From Sphingobacterium olei (GTDB lineage Bacteria; Bacteroidota; Bacteroidia; Sphingobacteriales; Sphingobacteriaceae): a stretch of DNA of 64,000 nt. The stretch is taken from contig NZ_SUME01000001.1 of the NCBI RefSeq assembly GCF_005048855.1, forward strand, positions 434,001 through 498,000, given 5' to 3'. Positions 19,032 to 27,726 of this stretch are shown here, in pieces. The position numbers and the translations under genes are program-made. The notes under the pieces are model-generated. The model ran no database searches, had not been told where the DNA came from, and saw only the letters and a list, made by a program, of their open reading frames with translations. Numbering within the stretch: the first letter of the stretch is position 1; the number at the start of each line of letters is the position of its first letter.

Positions 19032-19598
19032 ATGAGTTATTGCGAATACATACCAAGCATGGCTGAGCCGCGCAGAAGCCTCCACAAAAACTATCACGAT
19101 AATCATTATGGATATCCTATTCATGACGATAATGAACTCTTTGGTCGTTTGATTATGGAGATCAACCAAGCGGGATTAAGTTGGGAAACTATTCTGAAAA
19201 AGGAAGCTAGTTTTCGGAAAGCGTATGATAATTTCAACATCGCAACAGTAGCGGCCTATAGCGAACACGATCGTGAGCGCTTATTGAATGACCCCGGAAT
19301 TATCCGGAATCGGTTAAAGATCAATGCAGCGATAGAAAATGCAAAGACGATTCTTCAATTACAACTGGAATACGGAAGTTTTGAAAAATGGTTGGAACAT
19401 TATCACCCTAAAACCAAAGAGGAGTGGGTAAAGCTTTTTAAGAAGACATTCAAATTTACCGGTGGAGAAATCGTCAACGAGTTTTTGATGAGTATAGGAT
19501 ATCTCCGTGGAGCGCATTCGGATAGCTGTCCCATTCATCAAGAAATTTTAAAAGTAAAACCGAAGTGGTTAATAGCGAAGGAGCCTAAAAATATTTAA
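19032..19598 (+). CDS. tag: DNA-3-methyladenine glycosylase I
   Basis: A 188-residue base-excision repair enzyme that removes 3-methyladenine from DNA. The Tag zinc-binding set is present: Cys4, His18, His162 and Cys166 with the HxxxC spacing (AHSDSCPIH). The substrate-pocket segment 'LIMEINQAGLSWETILKKE' contains Glu43. Length matches the family. The stop codon overlaps the convergent lipid A deacylase stop by 4 bases, so neither gene has room for its own terminator. Confidence 0.95.
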   Translation: MSYCEYIPSMAEPRRSLHKNYHDNHYGYPIHDDNELFGRLIMEINQAGLSWETILKKEASFRKAYDNFNIATVAAYSEHDRERLLNDPGIIRNRLKINAAIENAKTILQLQLEYGSFEKWLEHYHPKTKEEWVKLFKKTFKFTGGEIVNEFLMSIGYLRGAHSDSCPIHQEILKVKPKWLIAKEPKNI

Positions 19599-20548
19599 TT
19601 GAAGCGGTAAAAAATGGCGATGCTGCCGTATTGGTGTGGTCTAGCGTTGCTTTTAATTTCCCGCGCACGAAAGGTTAAACTATAATCGAGTGTAAAACGG
19701 GCGGTAGAATAATTAATACCTAGTTTTTGTTCAAATACAAACGGTCTAATGGAAAAGGTTACTGGACTGTTGTGCGTAAATAGACTACCTTGTATGGTGG
19801 CATCGTATGCCACATAGTTAAATTGAGGTCTTGCATAGAAATACAGTTCCCGCTCGTGCAATTTCTTCGTTTTGCTGTTTTGACTGATGGCGGCATTGTG
19901 ATAGGAGGAGTGAAATAACTGGTTGATATGTCCTGTTCTAAAGAGGAGACCAAGGCCTGCACCGTTGAACACAGTCCCTAATTGGGCATAACTTTCTAAT
20001 GAAAAATCGACTGACTTGGCCCTGTTACGACCTAGTAATGCCGTATATTGTATGTCTAGATTTACCGCTGCTTCGTTCTGAATTTGATAGTCCCAACCAC
20101 TTGTTTCGTATAATCCCACAGTATTGTGTATTAGATTTTGTGTTCCGCTTGCCAGAGAATTTGGACCAGAGGTTCCTAGGGCCAGTCCTGCCTTCCACAC
20201 TTGTTCTCTTTGATAGAAAAGGTTTACTTGTGCTTTTCCATAAAGATAGCCTGCAAACGGCCGATCGTGTGTTCTTGGGTCAGGACCGTATCCAGATAAC
20301 GGTGTGTACATCTTCTGCCCGATAGATAGTTCATAGGTTAATTTTTCGAGATTGCCGTTGAGTTTGTCCTGATCAATGGCCCGTCTATAATAAATGAATA
20401 AGCCATTAGTATAATAACGGTCTTGTCCGTACCACAAATAAGCATCATTATCACTTACCACACCAAATTCATGATTGTATTCTTGTGAAATAGCACCAAA
20501 GTAGGTTGTGAAAAGGGAGAGGATAACTAAAAGGACCTTATTATACAT
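19595..20548 (-). CDS. LpxR-family lipid A 3'-O-deacylase (DUF2219)
   Basis: A 317-residue outer-membrane protein with a signal peptide (to ~Ser21). The first strands carry 'VVSDNDAYLWYGQDRYYTNG', matching the Asn/Asp and TNG blocks of LpxR, a Ca2+-dependent beta-barrel that removes the 3'-acyloxyacyl chain of lipid A. The Gly-rich YGPDPRTHDRPFAGY loop and the terminal aromatic residue also fit. It stands alone on the minus strand. The activity in this organism is inferred from the family. Confidence 0.8.
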   Translation of the reverse strand: MYNKVLLVILSLFTTYFGAISQEYNHEFGVVSDNDAYLWYGQDRYYTNGLFIYYRRAIDQDKLNGNLEKLTYELSIGQKMYTPLSGYGPDPRTHDRPFAGYLYGKAQVNLFYQREQVWKAGLALGTSGPNSLASGTQNLIHNTVGLYETSGWDYQIQNEAAVNLDIQYTALLGRNRAKSVDFSLESYAQLGTVFNGAGLGLLFRTGHINQLFHSSYHNAAISQNSKTKKLHERELYFYARPQFNYVAYDATIQGSLFTHNSPVTFSIRPFVFEQKLGINYSTARFTLDYSLTFRAREIKSNARPHQYGSIAIFYRFN

Positions 20549-20735
20549 TACTTCGTTAATACTTGCTACTTTCTATGGTTATATAAAATCTTTCCAAAAT
20601 TGGTCTTCATGTTTTGCTTATGGCTTATAAACGAATGTAATGTACAAATAATTGCGGTTTCATATGTATGATTAATTAATTTTTTACGATAACGTTGAAA
20701 ATAAAATATTCCCTAAAAAAAAGTAATTTTTCCAT

Positions 20736-20759
20736 GGGACTTTTGAATACTTCTGGGTC
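20736..20759 (+). promoter_or_regulatory. Candidate ECF-sigma promoter upstream of the GH88 gene
   Basis: GGGACTTTT, 10 bases, then GGGTC, placed 53 bases before the start codon. The same two blocks with identical spacing occur upstream of fecR at 22800-22823, and the similarity extends to a TTTT...C.T lead-in and a following TAT. Assignment to the ECF factor encoded at 22205 is inference. Confidence 0.55.
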
Positions 20760-20812
20760 ATATTAGAGAAGGCGGTTCGATAATGGGCTGCATGTTATGA
20801 TAAACCAACTTT

Positions 20813-22075
20813 ATGAAAGTATATTTTTACTGTTTGACATTCGTTTTTATGGTGGCGACACTCTCCGGATGTCAAGATCAAAAAAAAGCCGATCCGATCA
20901 TTGCAGAAAGTTTTAATGCTGCAACTCCTCTTTATGATAGCTTATTAAAGGTAACCGGAAGTAACTTCACAGACTACCCGCACGCACTGAATCCTGATGG
21001 ATCTTTAAAGTTTCTGCAGATAGACGAATGGACAGGTGGTTTTTGGCCTGGGATTCTTTGGTATATGTATGAATATACAAAGGATAATCATTGGAAAGAG
21101 GAGGCCCGTAGGTGGACGGAATCGTTAGAAACTAACCAATATAACACAGCCCATCACGATATCGGTTTCATGATGTATTGCAGCTACGGTAATGCATTGC
21201 GCTTCGAAGATAACGCCCGGTATCGTGATATCTTGATACAATCTGCCCGCTCACTTTGCGAACGTTACTCGGATACAGTGCAGTCTATTCAGTCATGGAA
21301 CAAACGAAAATCCAAAGGTGATAAAAATTTGTGGGAATACCCTGTAATTATGGACAATATGATGAATCTGGAGCTGCTATTCTATGCAGCGAAAGTGACT
21401 AAGGATTCTAGCTTTCGACATATTGCAATCAATCATGCACTCCAAACGATGAAAAATCACGTACGGACGGATTACAGTTCGTATCACGTTGTTAACTACG
21501 ATCCCAAAACAGGAAAGGTATTACATAGACAGACGTTGCAGGGATTTTCTGATCAATCGACCTGGGCCCGTGGGCAGGCTTGGGGGATATATGGATTTAC
21601 CATGACATACCGCGAAACGAGAGATATACGTTTCTTGAAAACAGCGGAAGGGATGGCTGATTTTTTTTTAAATCACCCCCGATTGCCATCAGATAAGGTG
21701 CCTTTTTGGGATTTCGATGCCGGAGAGGAAGGCTATGTGCCGGATTGGGACTATCGTCCGGAAAAATTTACGGAGAAGCCTCGAGATGCTTCGGCAGCTG
21801 CAATTACAGCATCAGCACTGTTGGAATTGTCTGCCCTTACAGCTGATGTACACAGAAAGGGAAAATACAAAGAGGCTGCTATTGCCATATTACATACGTT
21901 GGCATCGGGAAGTTATCTCAATACGCAGGGGGATAATCCTTACTTTCTGTTAAAGCATAGCACGGGAAATTTGCCTAGTAGCAATGAGGTCGATGTACCA
22001 CTGATATATGCAGATTACTATTATTTGGAAGCATTATTGCGCTATCGCAAACAACAGGGGAAGGAGAATACATAA
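20813..22075 (+). CDS. GH88 unsaturated glucuronyl hydrolase, lipoprotein
   Basis: A 420-residue lipoprotein (lipobox LSGC, Cys20). The (alpha/alpha)6-barrel carries the GH88 signatures: DEWTGGFWPGILWYMYE, the catalytic region AHHDIGFMMYCSYG (Asp116), and VIMDNMMNLELL (Asp181), matching the two aspartates of Bacillus unsaturated glucuronyl hydrolase. It adds water to the double bond of 4,5-unsaturated uronic acids left by a polysaccharide lyase. It is separated from the sigma gene by a terminator but shares a promoter motif with fecR, so it probably belongs to the same regulon. This implies an upstream lyase; the BNR_4 protein is a candidate. Confidence 0.9.
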   Translation: MKVYFYCLTFVFMVATLSGCQDQKKADPIIAESFNAATPLYDSLLKVTGSNFTDYPHALNPDGSLKFLQIDEWTGGFWPGILWYMYEYTKDNHWKEEARRWTESLETNQYNTAHHDIGFMMYCSYGNALRFEDNARYRDILIQSARSLCERYSDTVQSIQSWNKRKSKGDKNLWEYPVIMDNMMNLELLFYAAKVTKDSSFRHIAINHALQTMKNHVRTDYSSYHVVNYDPKTGKVLHRQTLQGFSDQSTWARGQAWGIYGFTMTYRETRDIRFLKTAEGMADFFLNHPRLPSDKVPFWDFDAGEEGYVPDWDYRPEKFTEKPRDASAAAITASALLELSALTADVHRKGKYKEAAIAILHTLASGSYLNTQGDNPYFLLKHSTGNLPSSNEVDVPLIYADYYYLEALLRYRKQQGKENT

Positions 22076-22100
22076 TGGAGAAGGCGATCCTTTAAAAATA

Positions 22101-22137
22101 AAAAACTACAATTGGTGTATGCCGACTGTAGTTTTTT
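22101..22137 (+). terminator. Terminator after the GH88 gene
   Basis: A 10-bp stem, AAAAACTACA/TGTAGTTTTT, with a 16-base loop that can partly pair, ending in a run of T. It separates the GH88 gene from the sigma gene and shows that the 5' extension of the sigma frame to 22112 is not coding. Confidence 0.75.
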
Positions 22138-22204
22138 GCTGTATCTGACTATCTTTAATTTTAAAATAGATCTTCAACAATATATACAAAAACCTAAAGT
22201 AAGC

Positions 22205-22783
22205 ATGTCTGAATCTATATATGAAAAAGCGCTAGAAAACGACCTACTTAAGCAGATGGCTGCCGGAGATCGTCTTGCTTTCGATGCGATTTATACCAGA
22301 TATTGGGAACATGCATTCTCTGCAGCTTATAAGCGGTTAAAAGATATGGAGCTTGCTCAGGATATTGTACAGGATATTTTTCTACAATTGTGGCTGCGAC
22401 GTGAGGATCTCGTTATTGACAATCTTGGCGCTTATCTTTATATAGCAGTTCGGAATCGGGTATTCAAATGTATGGATAGGGCACAGCGATTTACACCATT
22501 ACCCGAACTGTTTGATCAGCTTTTCGCTGCCCGAGAACAGTCGGATGCAGAGGTGATTCGCAAGGAATTTTTAGTGTATTATGAGACTCTTGTCGCTACC
22601 TTGAGCCCTGCACAGCAGGAAATATTTCGTATGCGGTATCACGACGACCTCTCGACCTTGGAGATTGCTGACCGCTTAAATATTACCAGAAAGACAGTAC
22701 AAAATCAGTTGGGAAAGAGTGTAGCGCAACTTCGCCAATCGATCGGATTACTGATCGTTATCCAATTATTAAAATATTGGTAA
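22205..22783 (+). CDS. ECF sigma-70 factor, FecI type (locus 2)
   Basis: 192 residues from ATG 22205; a longer frame from 22112 would begin within the loop of the preceding terminator. Region 2 (QMAAGDRLAFDAIYTRYWEH to DIVQDIFLQLWLRRE) and the region 4 helix-turn-helix (RMRYHDDLSTLEIADRLNIT) are complete. A hydrophobic C-terminus (LLIVIQLLKYW) is common in these factors. A FecR gene follows, then a SusC with an STN signalling domain, so the full surface-signalling route is present. Confidence 0.9.
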   Translation: MSESIYEKALENDLLKQMAAGDRLAFDAIYTRYWEHAFSAAYKRLKDMELAQDIVQDIFLQLWLRREDLVIDNLGAYLYIAVRNRVFKCMDRAQRFTPLPELFDQLFAAREQSDAEVIRKEFLVYYETLVATLSPAQQEIFRMRYHDDLSTLEIADRLNITRKTVQNQLGKSVAQLRQSIGLLIVIQLLKYW

Positions 22784-22799
22784 AAAAGAATTTTCTCGT

Positions 22800-22823
22800 G
22801 GGACTTTTTTGTCCATCAGGGTC
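22800..22823 (+). promoter_or_regulatory. Candidate ECF-sigma promoter upstream of fecR (locus 2)
   Basis: GGGACTTTT, 10 bases, GGGTC, 45 bases before the fecR start: the second copy of the motif found before the GH88 gene. It would place fecR-susC-susD, and perhaps the catabolic operon, under sigma control. Confidence 0.55.
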
Positions 22824-22868
22824 TTATATGATATAGAGCTTAAATAAGCACATAACAATTAACCAAAT

Positions 22869-24044
22869 ATGGATAAAAAAGAATTTTTGATTTTGCTTCG
22901 TAAATACCAGGAGAAAAAGGCTTCGAAAGAGGAGGTTGACTTTTTAATAGCCTACTATCAGCTCTTCGAGTTGCAAGAGGATATTTTAGTCCGGATGGTG
23001 GAGCAAGATAAAGAGACTTTAGGTGGAGAAATCAGAGCCAAGGTGGACGAGATGATCCGGGAGCAAGAGGACGCGCGCGATACGAGACGGAGACCCTTAT
23101 GGTATCAGTCGCCTTTTGTAGCGTTGCTGGCTGCAACATTACTTTGCGTGGCTCTTTTTGCCTATTGGCGTTATGTGCCTGAAAAAGAAGAGGAAGTTCA
23201 GATTATGCGGGTGAATACAGAGTCCATTCACCCAGGGAAGGACGATGCGGTATTGACATTGGCCGATGGTACACAACTTATCCTCAATAATGAGGCGGAC
23301 GGCATAATTTCGCACCAGGCAGGAGTGACGGTAGAAAAAACAGGCGATGGCGAGCTAGTTTATCATATGAAAGCACAGGGTGAGGTGGTGGAGAATACGA
23401 TTCAGACTCCCCGAGGGGGGCAGTATCGACTCGTATTGTCTGATGGCACTAAAGTCTGGCTAAATGCGGCCTCATCTATCCGTTTTCCCACTGCATTCGT
23501 CGCAAACGAACGACGTGTAGATATCAGTGGTGAGGTTTATTTTGAAGTGAAAAGTGATAACAAACGTCCCTTTAAAGTTTTCTCTGACAATCAAATGATT
23601 GAAGTATTGGGCACGCATTTTAATGTCAATACGTACAAGGAAGAGACCTCCAACAAAACGACGTTGTTGGAAGGCAGTATTAAAATTACAAAGTTGGATA
23701 AGGACAGGCGTCCAATGGTACATATTTCAAAGGTCTTGCAGTCCGGACAGCAGGCACTTATTTCACCGGTAAACAACCACATCGTTGTAGAAAGTAGCCA
23801 AAATGAAGATGCAGTGGCTTGGAAAAATGGTTATTTTAAATTCAATCGTGATGATCTGCAGACTATTATGAGGCAGGTGGCGCGGTGGTACGATGTAGAG
23901 GTCGAATATCAGGGCGAACTTAGCCGTGATCAATTTGTTGGAGAAATAAAAAGGGGAGAAAATATTGAAGAAGTATTGCGGATACTTAAACTCAACCGCA
24001 TTAATGTGACTATAATAGGTCGAAAAGTTATTATTTATAACTAA
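22869..24044 (+). CDS. FecR-type anti-sigma factor (locus 2)
   Basis: A 391-residue protein. It has a cytoplasmic helical N-terminus (~1-80), one membrane helix (about residues 84-104, FVALLAATLLCVALFAYW) and a periplasmic FecR domain with 'IQTPRGGQYRLVLSDGTKVW', 'LNAASSIRFPTAF' and 'DISGEVYFEV'. It ends in a DUF4974/STN-like region (DDLQTIMRQVARWYDVEVEY). It should relay the signal from the STN domain of the next-encoded SusC to the sigma factor. A promoter-like motif 45 bases upstream suggests positive feedback. Confidence 0.92.
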   Translation: MDKKEFLILLRKYQEKKASKEEVDFLIAYYQLFELQEDILVRMVEQDKETLGGEIRAKVDEMIREQEDARDTRRRPLWYQSPFVALLAATLLCVALFAYWRYVPEKEEEVQIMRVNTESIHPGKDDAVLTLADGTQLILNNEADGIISHQAGVTVEKTGDGELVYHMKAQGEVVENTIQTPRGGQYRLVLSDGTKVWLNAASSIRFPTAFVANERRVDISGEVYFEVKSDNKRPFKVFSDNQMIEVLGTHFNVNTYKEETSNKTTLLEGSIKITKLDKDRRPMVHISKVLQSGQQALISPVNNHIVVESSQNEDAVAWKNGYFKFNRDDLQTIMRQVARWYDVEVEYQGELSRDQFVGEIKRGENIEEVLRILKLNRINVTIIGRKVIIYN

Positions 24045-24093
24045 CCACCGTGAAACTTAAAAAATGAATGCTATGAAAACATAACCGAAAAAA

Positions 24094-24225
24094 TACCCAA
24101 TAATGGGATACTTGCAAAAAAATAACCAACCGTGCTGCTAACACGGCTGGCTATATGTTCCGAAAGTAGGGAACTGCTTGGATTAATCCCATTAATTTAT
24201 GATTGCACATTTATTAATCCATTAA
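24094..24225 (+). promoter_or_regulatory. Candidate structured 5' leader of susC (locus 2)
   Basis: A 9-bp closing helix TAATGGGAT (24101-24109) / ATCCCATTA (24186-24194) encloses two hairpins: CCA.CCGTG / CACGG.TGG (24126-24134 with 24142-24150, one mismatch) and GTTCC / GGAAC (24157-24161 with 24170-24174). A competing hairpin CCCA/TGGG (24096-24107) and a second partner CCATTA (24219-24224) could break the closing helix. The start codon lies 49 bases past the closed structure. I could not match it to a named riboswitch class. Confidence 0.45.
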
Positions 24226-24243
24226 CCCAAACATGACAAACTT

Positions 24244-27200
24244 ATGAATTTTAATGTTTATGGAAAAATTCGGATATATTCTGAATATGTCCTTTTCAAA
24301 CAGATCCTTGTTATGAAACTCATTATATTGCTGACTATTGTTAGCTGTTTTCAGGTAAGCGCGCACAGTTTTTCGCAGACGATAACCCTGACAACTAAAA
24401 ATATGCCATTAGAAAAGGCGTTGATAGCGATAGGAAAACAAAGTAACCATTATTTTTTCTACAAGTATAACGAACTTAAAGATGCGGCGCCGGTGACGTT
24501 ACAGCTGCGTAATGCAAGCTTGGAAGAGGCACTTAGGGAAAGCTTCAAAGGTCAGGAATTTTCGTATACGATCGATAATAGGACAATAGTGGTGAATAAA
24601 GTTATCACACCCAAGGCAACCATTCAGGTGCAGCCTGCCGAAATTAAAGGCCAAGTATTGGATGAGAAAGGAAAACCTCTTCAAGGAGCTTCGGTGAAGA
24701 TAAAGGGTTCGAATCTCGGTGGTGTGACAGACGCTAACGGTATGTTTGCTTTAGCTACCGATCAAACGAAACCCATCTTGCTGGTGAGCTATACCGGATA
24801 TGAGAGTAGGGAGATAGCCGTTGTAGACCGAAGTAATGTACGGGTATTGCTCCAAGAAGATAATCAAAACTTAAATGAAGTCCTGGTCGTTGGATACGGG
24901 TCGCAACAACGAAAAGATATAACGGGTTCGATCAGTTCGATGAATAGCGAAAAGATAAAGAATCAAGTCGTTGTTTCATTGGATAATGCGATGGCTGGTC
25001 AAATGGCCGGTGTACAAGTTAGCCAGGCCACAGGAGCACCGGGGGGAGGTTCCTCGGTACGGATTAGGGGAGCGGGCTCCTTAAGTGCGGGCAATGATCC
25101 GCTCTATGTGATAGACGGATTCCCGGTAACCAATGATTATAACCAAAACAATAACCCGCTAAACACCATTAACCCCGCAGATATTGAAAATATCCAAGTA
25201 TTAAAAGATGCTTCTGCGACAGCCATCTACGGTTCTCGCGGATCAAATGGTGTAGTGATCATTACCACCAAATCAGGCAAGAATGGTGTGTCGCGCATGG
25301 ACTTATCTATAAACAGTGGCGTACAGGAAGTAGAAAAATATCTCGAATTGTTGAATGCACGGGAATATGCATTATATATCAATGAAGCCCGTAATAATGC
25401 ATGGATCAATTCGGGTGCAGGAAGATCTGCTTCTGATCCGAATAGTGTTCGCACCAACAACGTGATGTACCAGCTACCGGAGATGACGAGCAACCCAGAT
25501 GCACTGGGGGAAGGGACGGATTGGCAACGCGAGATTTTCAGATCGGCAATGATGCACAACTACCAACTGAACTTTTCAGGTGGTAACGAAAAGACAAAAT
25601 ACTTTCTGTCTGGAGGTTATCTCGATCAGGATGGTATTATTTTGAACTCCGATCTAAAACGCTATTCGTTCCGTATAAATGTGGAATCTAATGTACATAA
25701 AAGGGTGAAGGTAGGTGCAAACCTGACCCCGTCGTATACTTTTAACAACCTTGTAAATGCAGAAGGAAATTGGCAGGGTGGAGGTATCGTTCAATCTGCA
25801 ATAACTGCCGCACCCTTCTTAACTCCATACGATGCGCAGGGCAACTATACAAAAATAACGGGATTAGGTATTGGAACGAGTGAGGTTGATAATCCAGTTA
25901 AATTGGCTAAGGAGTCGTATTTTAAACAGGGAACTCTCCGTTTACTGGGAACAGCATTTGCTGAGGTAAGTATAATGGATGGTTTAAGATTCAAAACGTT
26001 GGCAGGTACGGATATTCGAAATTTCAGAGAACATATTTTCAGTCCGTCGATTGTCAATCCGAATAGTGTAAATGCTACTAAAGTACCAACCGCTACGGCT
26101 ATTTCTTCGGAAAACAAAAACTGGTTAGCGGAGTTTACCCTGGATTACAATAAAAGATTTAATAAGCATACTATCGATGCTTTGGTAGGATATACTATGC
26201 AAAAGGAGTATATCGACTTCAGCAGTATGGCAGGTACTAACTTTGCGAATGATAATATAAAAACCATTAATGCTGCCGGCTTGATTACAAACGCGATCAC
26301 GACGCAGGAGGAATGGGCACTTCTCTCTTATTTGGCACGTATCAACTACAGTTTTGCGGATCGTTATTTACTTACGGCTACCTTACGAAGGGATGGTTCT
26401 TCACGATTTGGGGCAGACAACAAGTGGGGATTCTTCCCTTCAGTATCGGTCGGTTGGCGGTTATCGGAAGAGGTATTTCTTAATGAAGTCTCTTGGTTGA
26501 GCGATTTGCGTTTAAGGGCGAGTTACGGAGCAACTGGAAACAACTTCATCAGCAACTACGGCCATATTGGTCTTACAGGCATCGAAAACTATATTTTCGG
26601 TGGAAACGGTGGTGCACTAATTAACGGAACGCGAATAGCAAATATTCCGAACAGTATGCTTGGATGGGAGAAAAATAATCAGTTGGATGTAGGGTTAGAG
26701 GTAAGTGTCTTGAATAATCGGTTTGCTTTGACGGTAGACTATTACAACAAAAAAACTTCTGATCTATTGCTCAATGTACCGGTGCCGACGTTAACAGGCT
26801 ACAGTACGGCACTGCAGAATATTGGAAAGATCCAAAATAAAGGATGGGAGTTTACCGTGACCAGTCGTAACCTCGTCAGCGATTTCAAATGGACGACAGA
26901 TTTTAACTTGTCGACCAATCAGATTAAAGTGTTGGCACTGGGTTCTGATGGATCACCAATTATTTCGAGGCAAGCGACGTCGGCTAACGCGCCCACGCAC
27001 ATTACGCAAATCGATGCAGAGCCGGGAAGCTTTTATGGCTATAAGGTAATTGGCGTATATCAAGATGCGGCAGACATCGCCAACAGTCCTATCATCGTAA
27101 ATGAATCAAAACCAGGACAACTTAAGTTTGAAGATGTAGATGGTGATGGACGCATTACCAGTGCAGATAGAACGATATTGGGAAGCCCCTTCCCTGATTT

Positions 27201-27714
27201 CACATATGGGATTACTAATACGTTTCAATTTAAGAATATAGATTTCTCTTTTACATTACAAGGAGTCCAGGGCTTTGAAGTACTGAATATGGCTCGTCGC
27301 TATTATGGTAATTACGCGGGATCTTACAATGTATTGAAAAGTGCCTCACAGGGATGGGTGTCGCCAGAGAATCCGGGAGACGGAAAATCACCGATGGTAG
27401 ATCGCAATTTCGGGGCTTTTCCAGGAAGTAATCTGGTTAATAACGTGACCTCAGCATTCGTGGAAGATGGCTCATACCTGCGTCTTCGAAATATTACACT
27501 AGGTTATACACTTCCTACATCTATTGTACAAGCGGCGGGTATTGCACAGGCGAGATTGAATTTTACTGTGCAGAATGCGTATACCTGGACCAATTATCAA
27601 GGTTATAACCCCGAAGTAAGCATACAGGGTGGAAGCACGTTGGTTCCGGGCGTGGATGCTGGGGGCTACCCGTTGGCACGTACCTTTATGTTTGGTTTAA
27701 ATATTGGCTTCTAA
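24244..27714 (+). CDS. SusC-type TonB-dependent receptor with STN signalling domain (locus 2)
   Basis: A 1156-residue protein. The ATG at 24244 gives the long basic leader common in these receptors; the ATG at 24313 is an alternative start just before the signal peptide. Order: signal peptide (to ~42), STN domain (~43-115, 'KNMPLEKALIAIGKQSNHYF'), carboxypeptidase-like domain (~130-205), TonB-box-like 'LNEVLVVGYGSQQR', plug ('LYVIDGFPV', 'IQVLKDASATAIYGSRG'), then a large beta-barrel. The STN domain is what contacts FecR, so this receptor both imports and signals. Its SusD partner begins 12 bases later. Confidence 0.93.
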   Translation: MNFNVYGKIRIYSEYVLFKQILVMKLIILLTIVSCFQVSAHSFSQTITLTTKNMPLEKALIAIGKQSNHYFFYKYNELKDAAPVTLQLRNASLEEALRESFKGQEFSYTIDNRTIVVNKVITPKATIQVQPAEIKGQVLDEKGKPLQGASVKIKGSNLGGVTDANGMFALATDQTKPILLVSYTGYESREIAVVDRSNVRVLLQEDNQNLNEVLVVGYGSQQRKDITGSISSMNSEKIKNQVVVSLDNAMAGQMAGVQVSQATGAPGGGSSVRIRGAGSLSAGNDPLYVIDGFPVTNDYNQNNNPLNTINPADIENIQVLKDASATAIYGSRGSNGVVIITTKSGKNGVSRMDLSINSGVQEVEKYLELLNAREYALYINEARNNAWINSGAGRSASDPNSVRTNNVMYQLPEMTSNPDALGEGTDWQREIFRSAMMHNYQLNFSGGNEKTKYFLSGGYLDQDGIILNSDLKRYSFRINVESNVHKRVKVGANLTPSYTFNNLVNAEGNWQGGGIVQSAITAAPFLTPYDAQGNYTKITGLGIGTSEVDNPVKLAKESYFKQGTLRLLGTAFAEVSIMDGLRFKTLAGTDIRNFREHIFSPSIVNPNSVNATKVPTATAISSENKNWLAEFTLDYNKRFNKHTIDALVGYTMQKEYIDFSSMAGTNFANDNIKTINAAGLITNAITTQEEWALLSYLARINYSFADRYLLTATLRRDGSSRFGADNKWGFFPSVSVGWRLSEEVFLNEVSWLSDLRLRASYGATGNNFISNYGHIGLTGIENYIFGGNGGALINGTRIANIPNSMLGWEKNNQLDVGLEVSVLNNRFALTVDYYNKKTSDLLLNVPVPTLTGYSTALQNIGKIQNKGWEFTVTSRNLVSDFKWTTDFNLSTNQIKVLALGSDGSPIISRQATSANAPTHITQIDAEPGSFYGYKVIGVYQDAADIANSPIIVNESKPGQLKFEDVDGDGRITSADRTILGSPFPDFTYGITNTFQFKNIDFSFTLQGVQGFEVLNMARRYYGNYAGSYNVLKSASQGWVSPENPGDGKSPMVDRNFGAFPGSNLVNNVTSAFVEDGSYLRLRNITLGYTLPTSIVQAAGIAQARLNFTVQNAYTWTNYQGYNPEVSIQGGSTLVPGVDAGGYPLARTFMFGLNIGF

Positions 27715-27726
27715 ATTCTGAATAAC

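Noticed and set aside
22112..22204. N-terminal extension of the second ECF sigma
   Set aside because: It starts in the loop of the GH88 terminator; ATG 22205 begins the conserved part.
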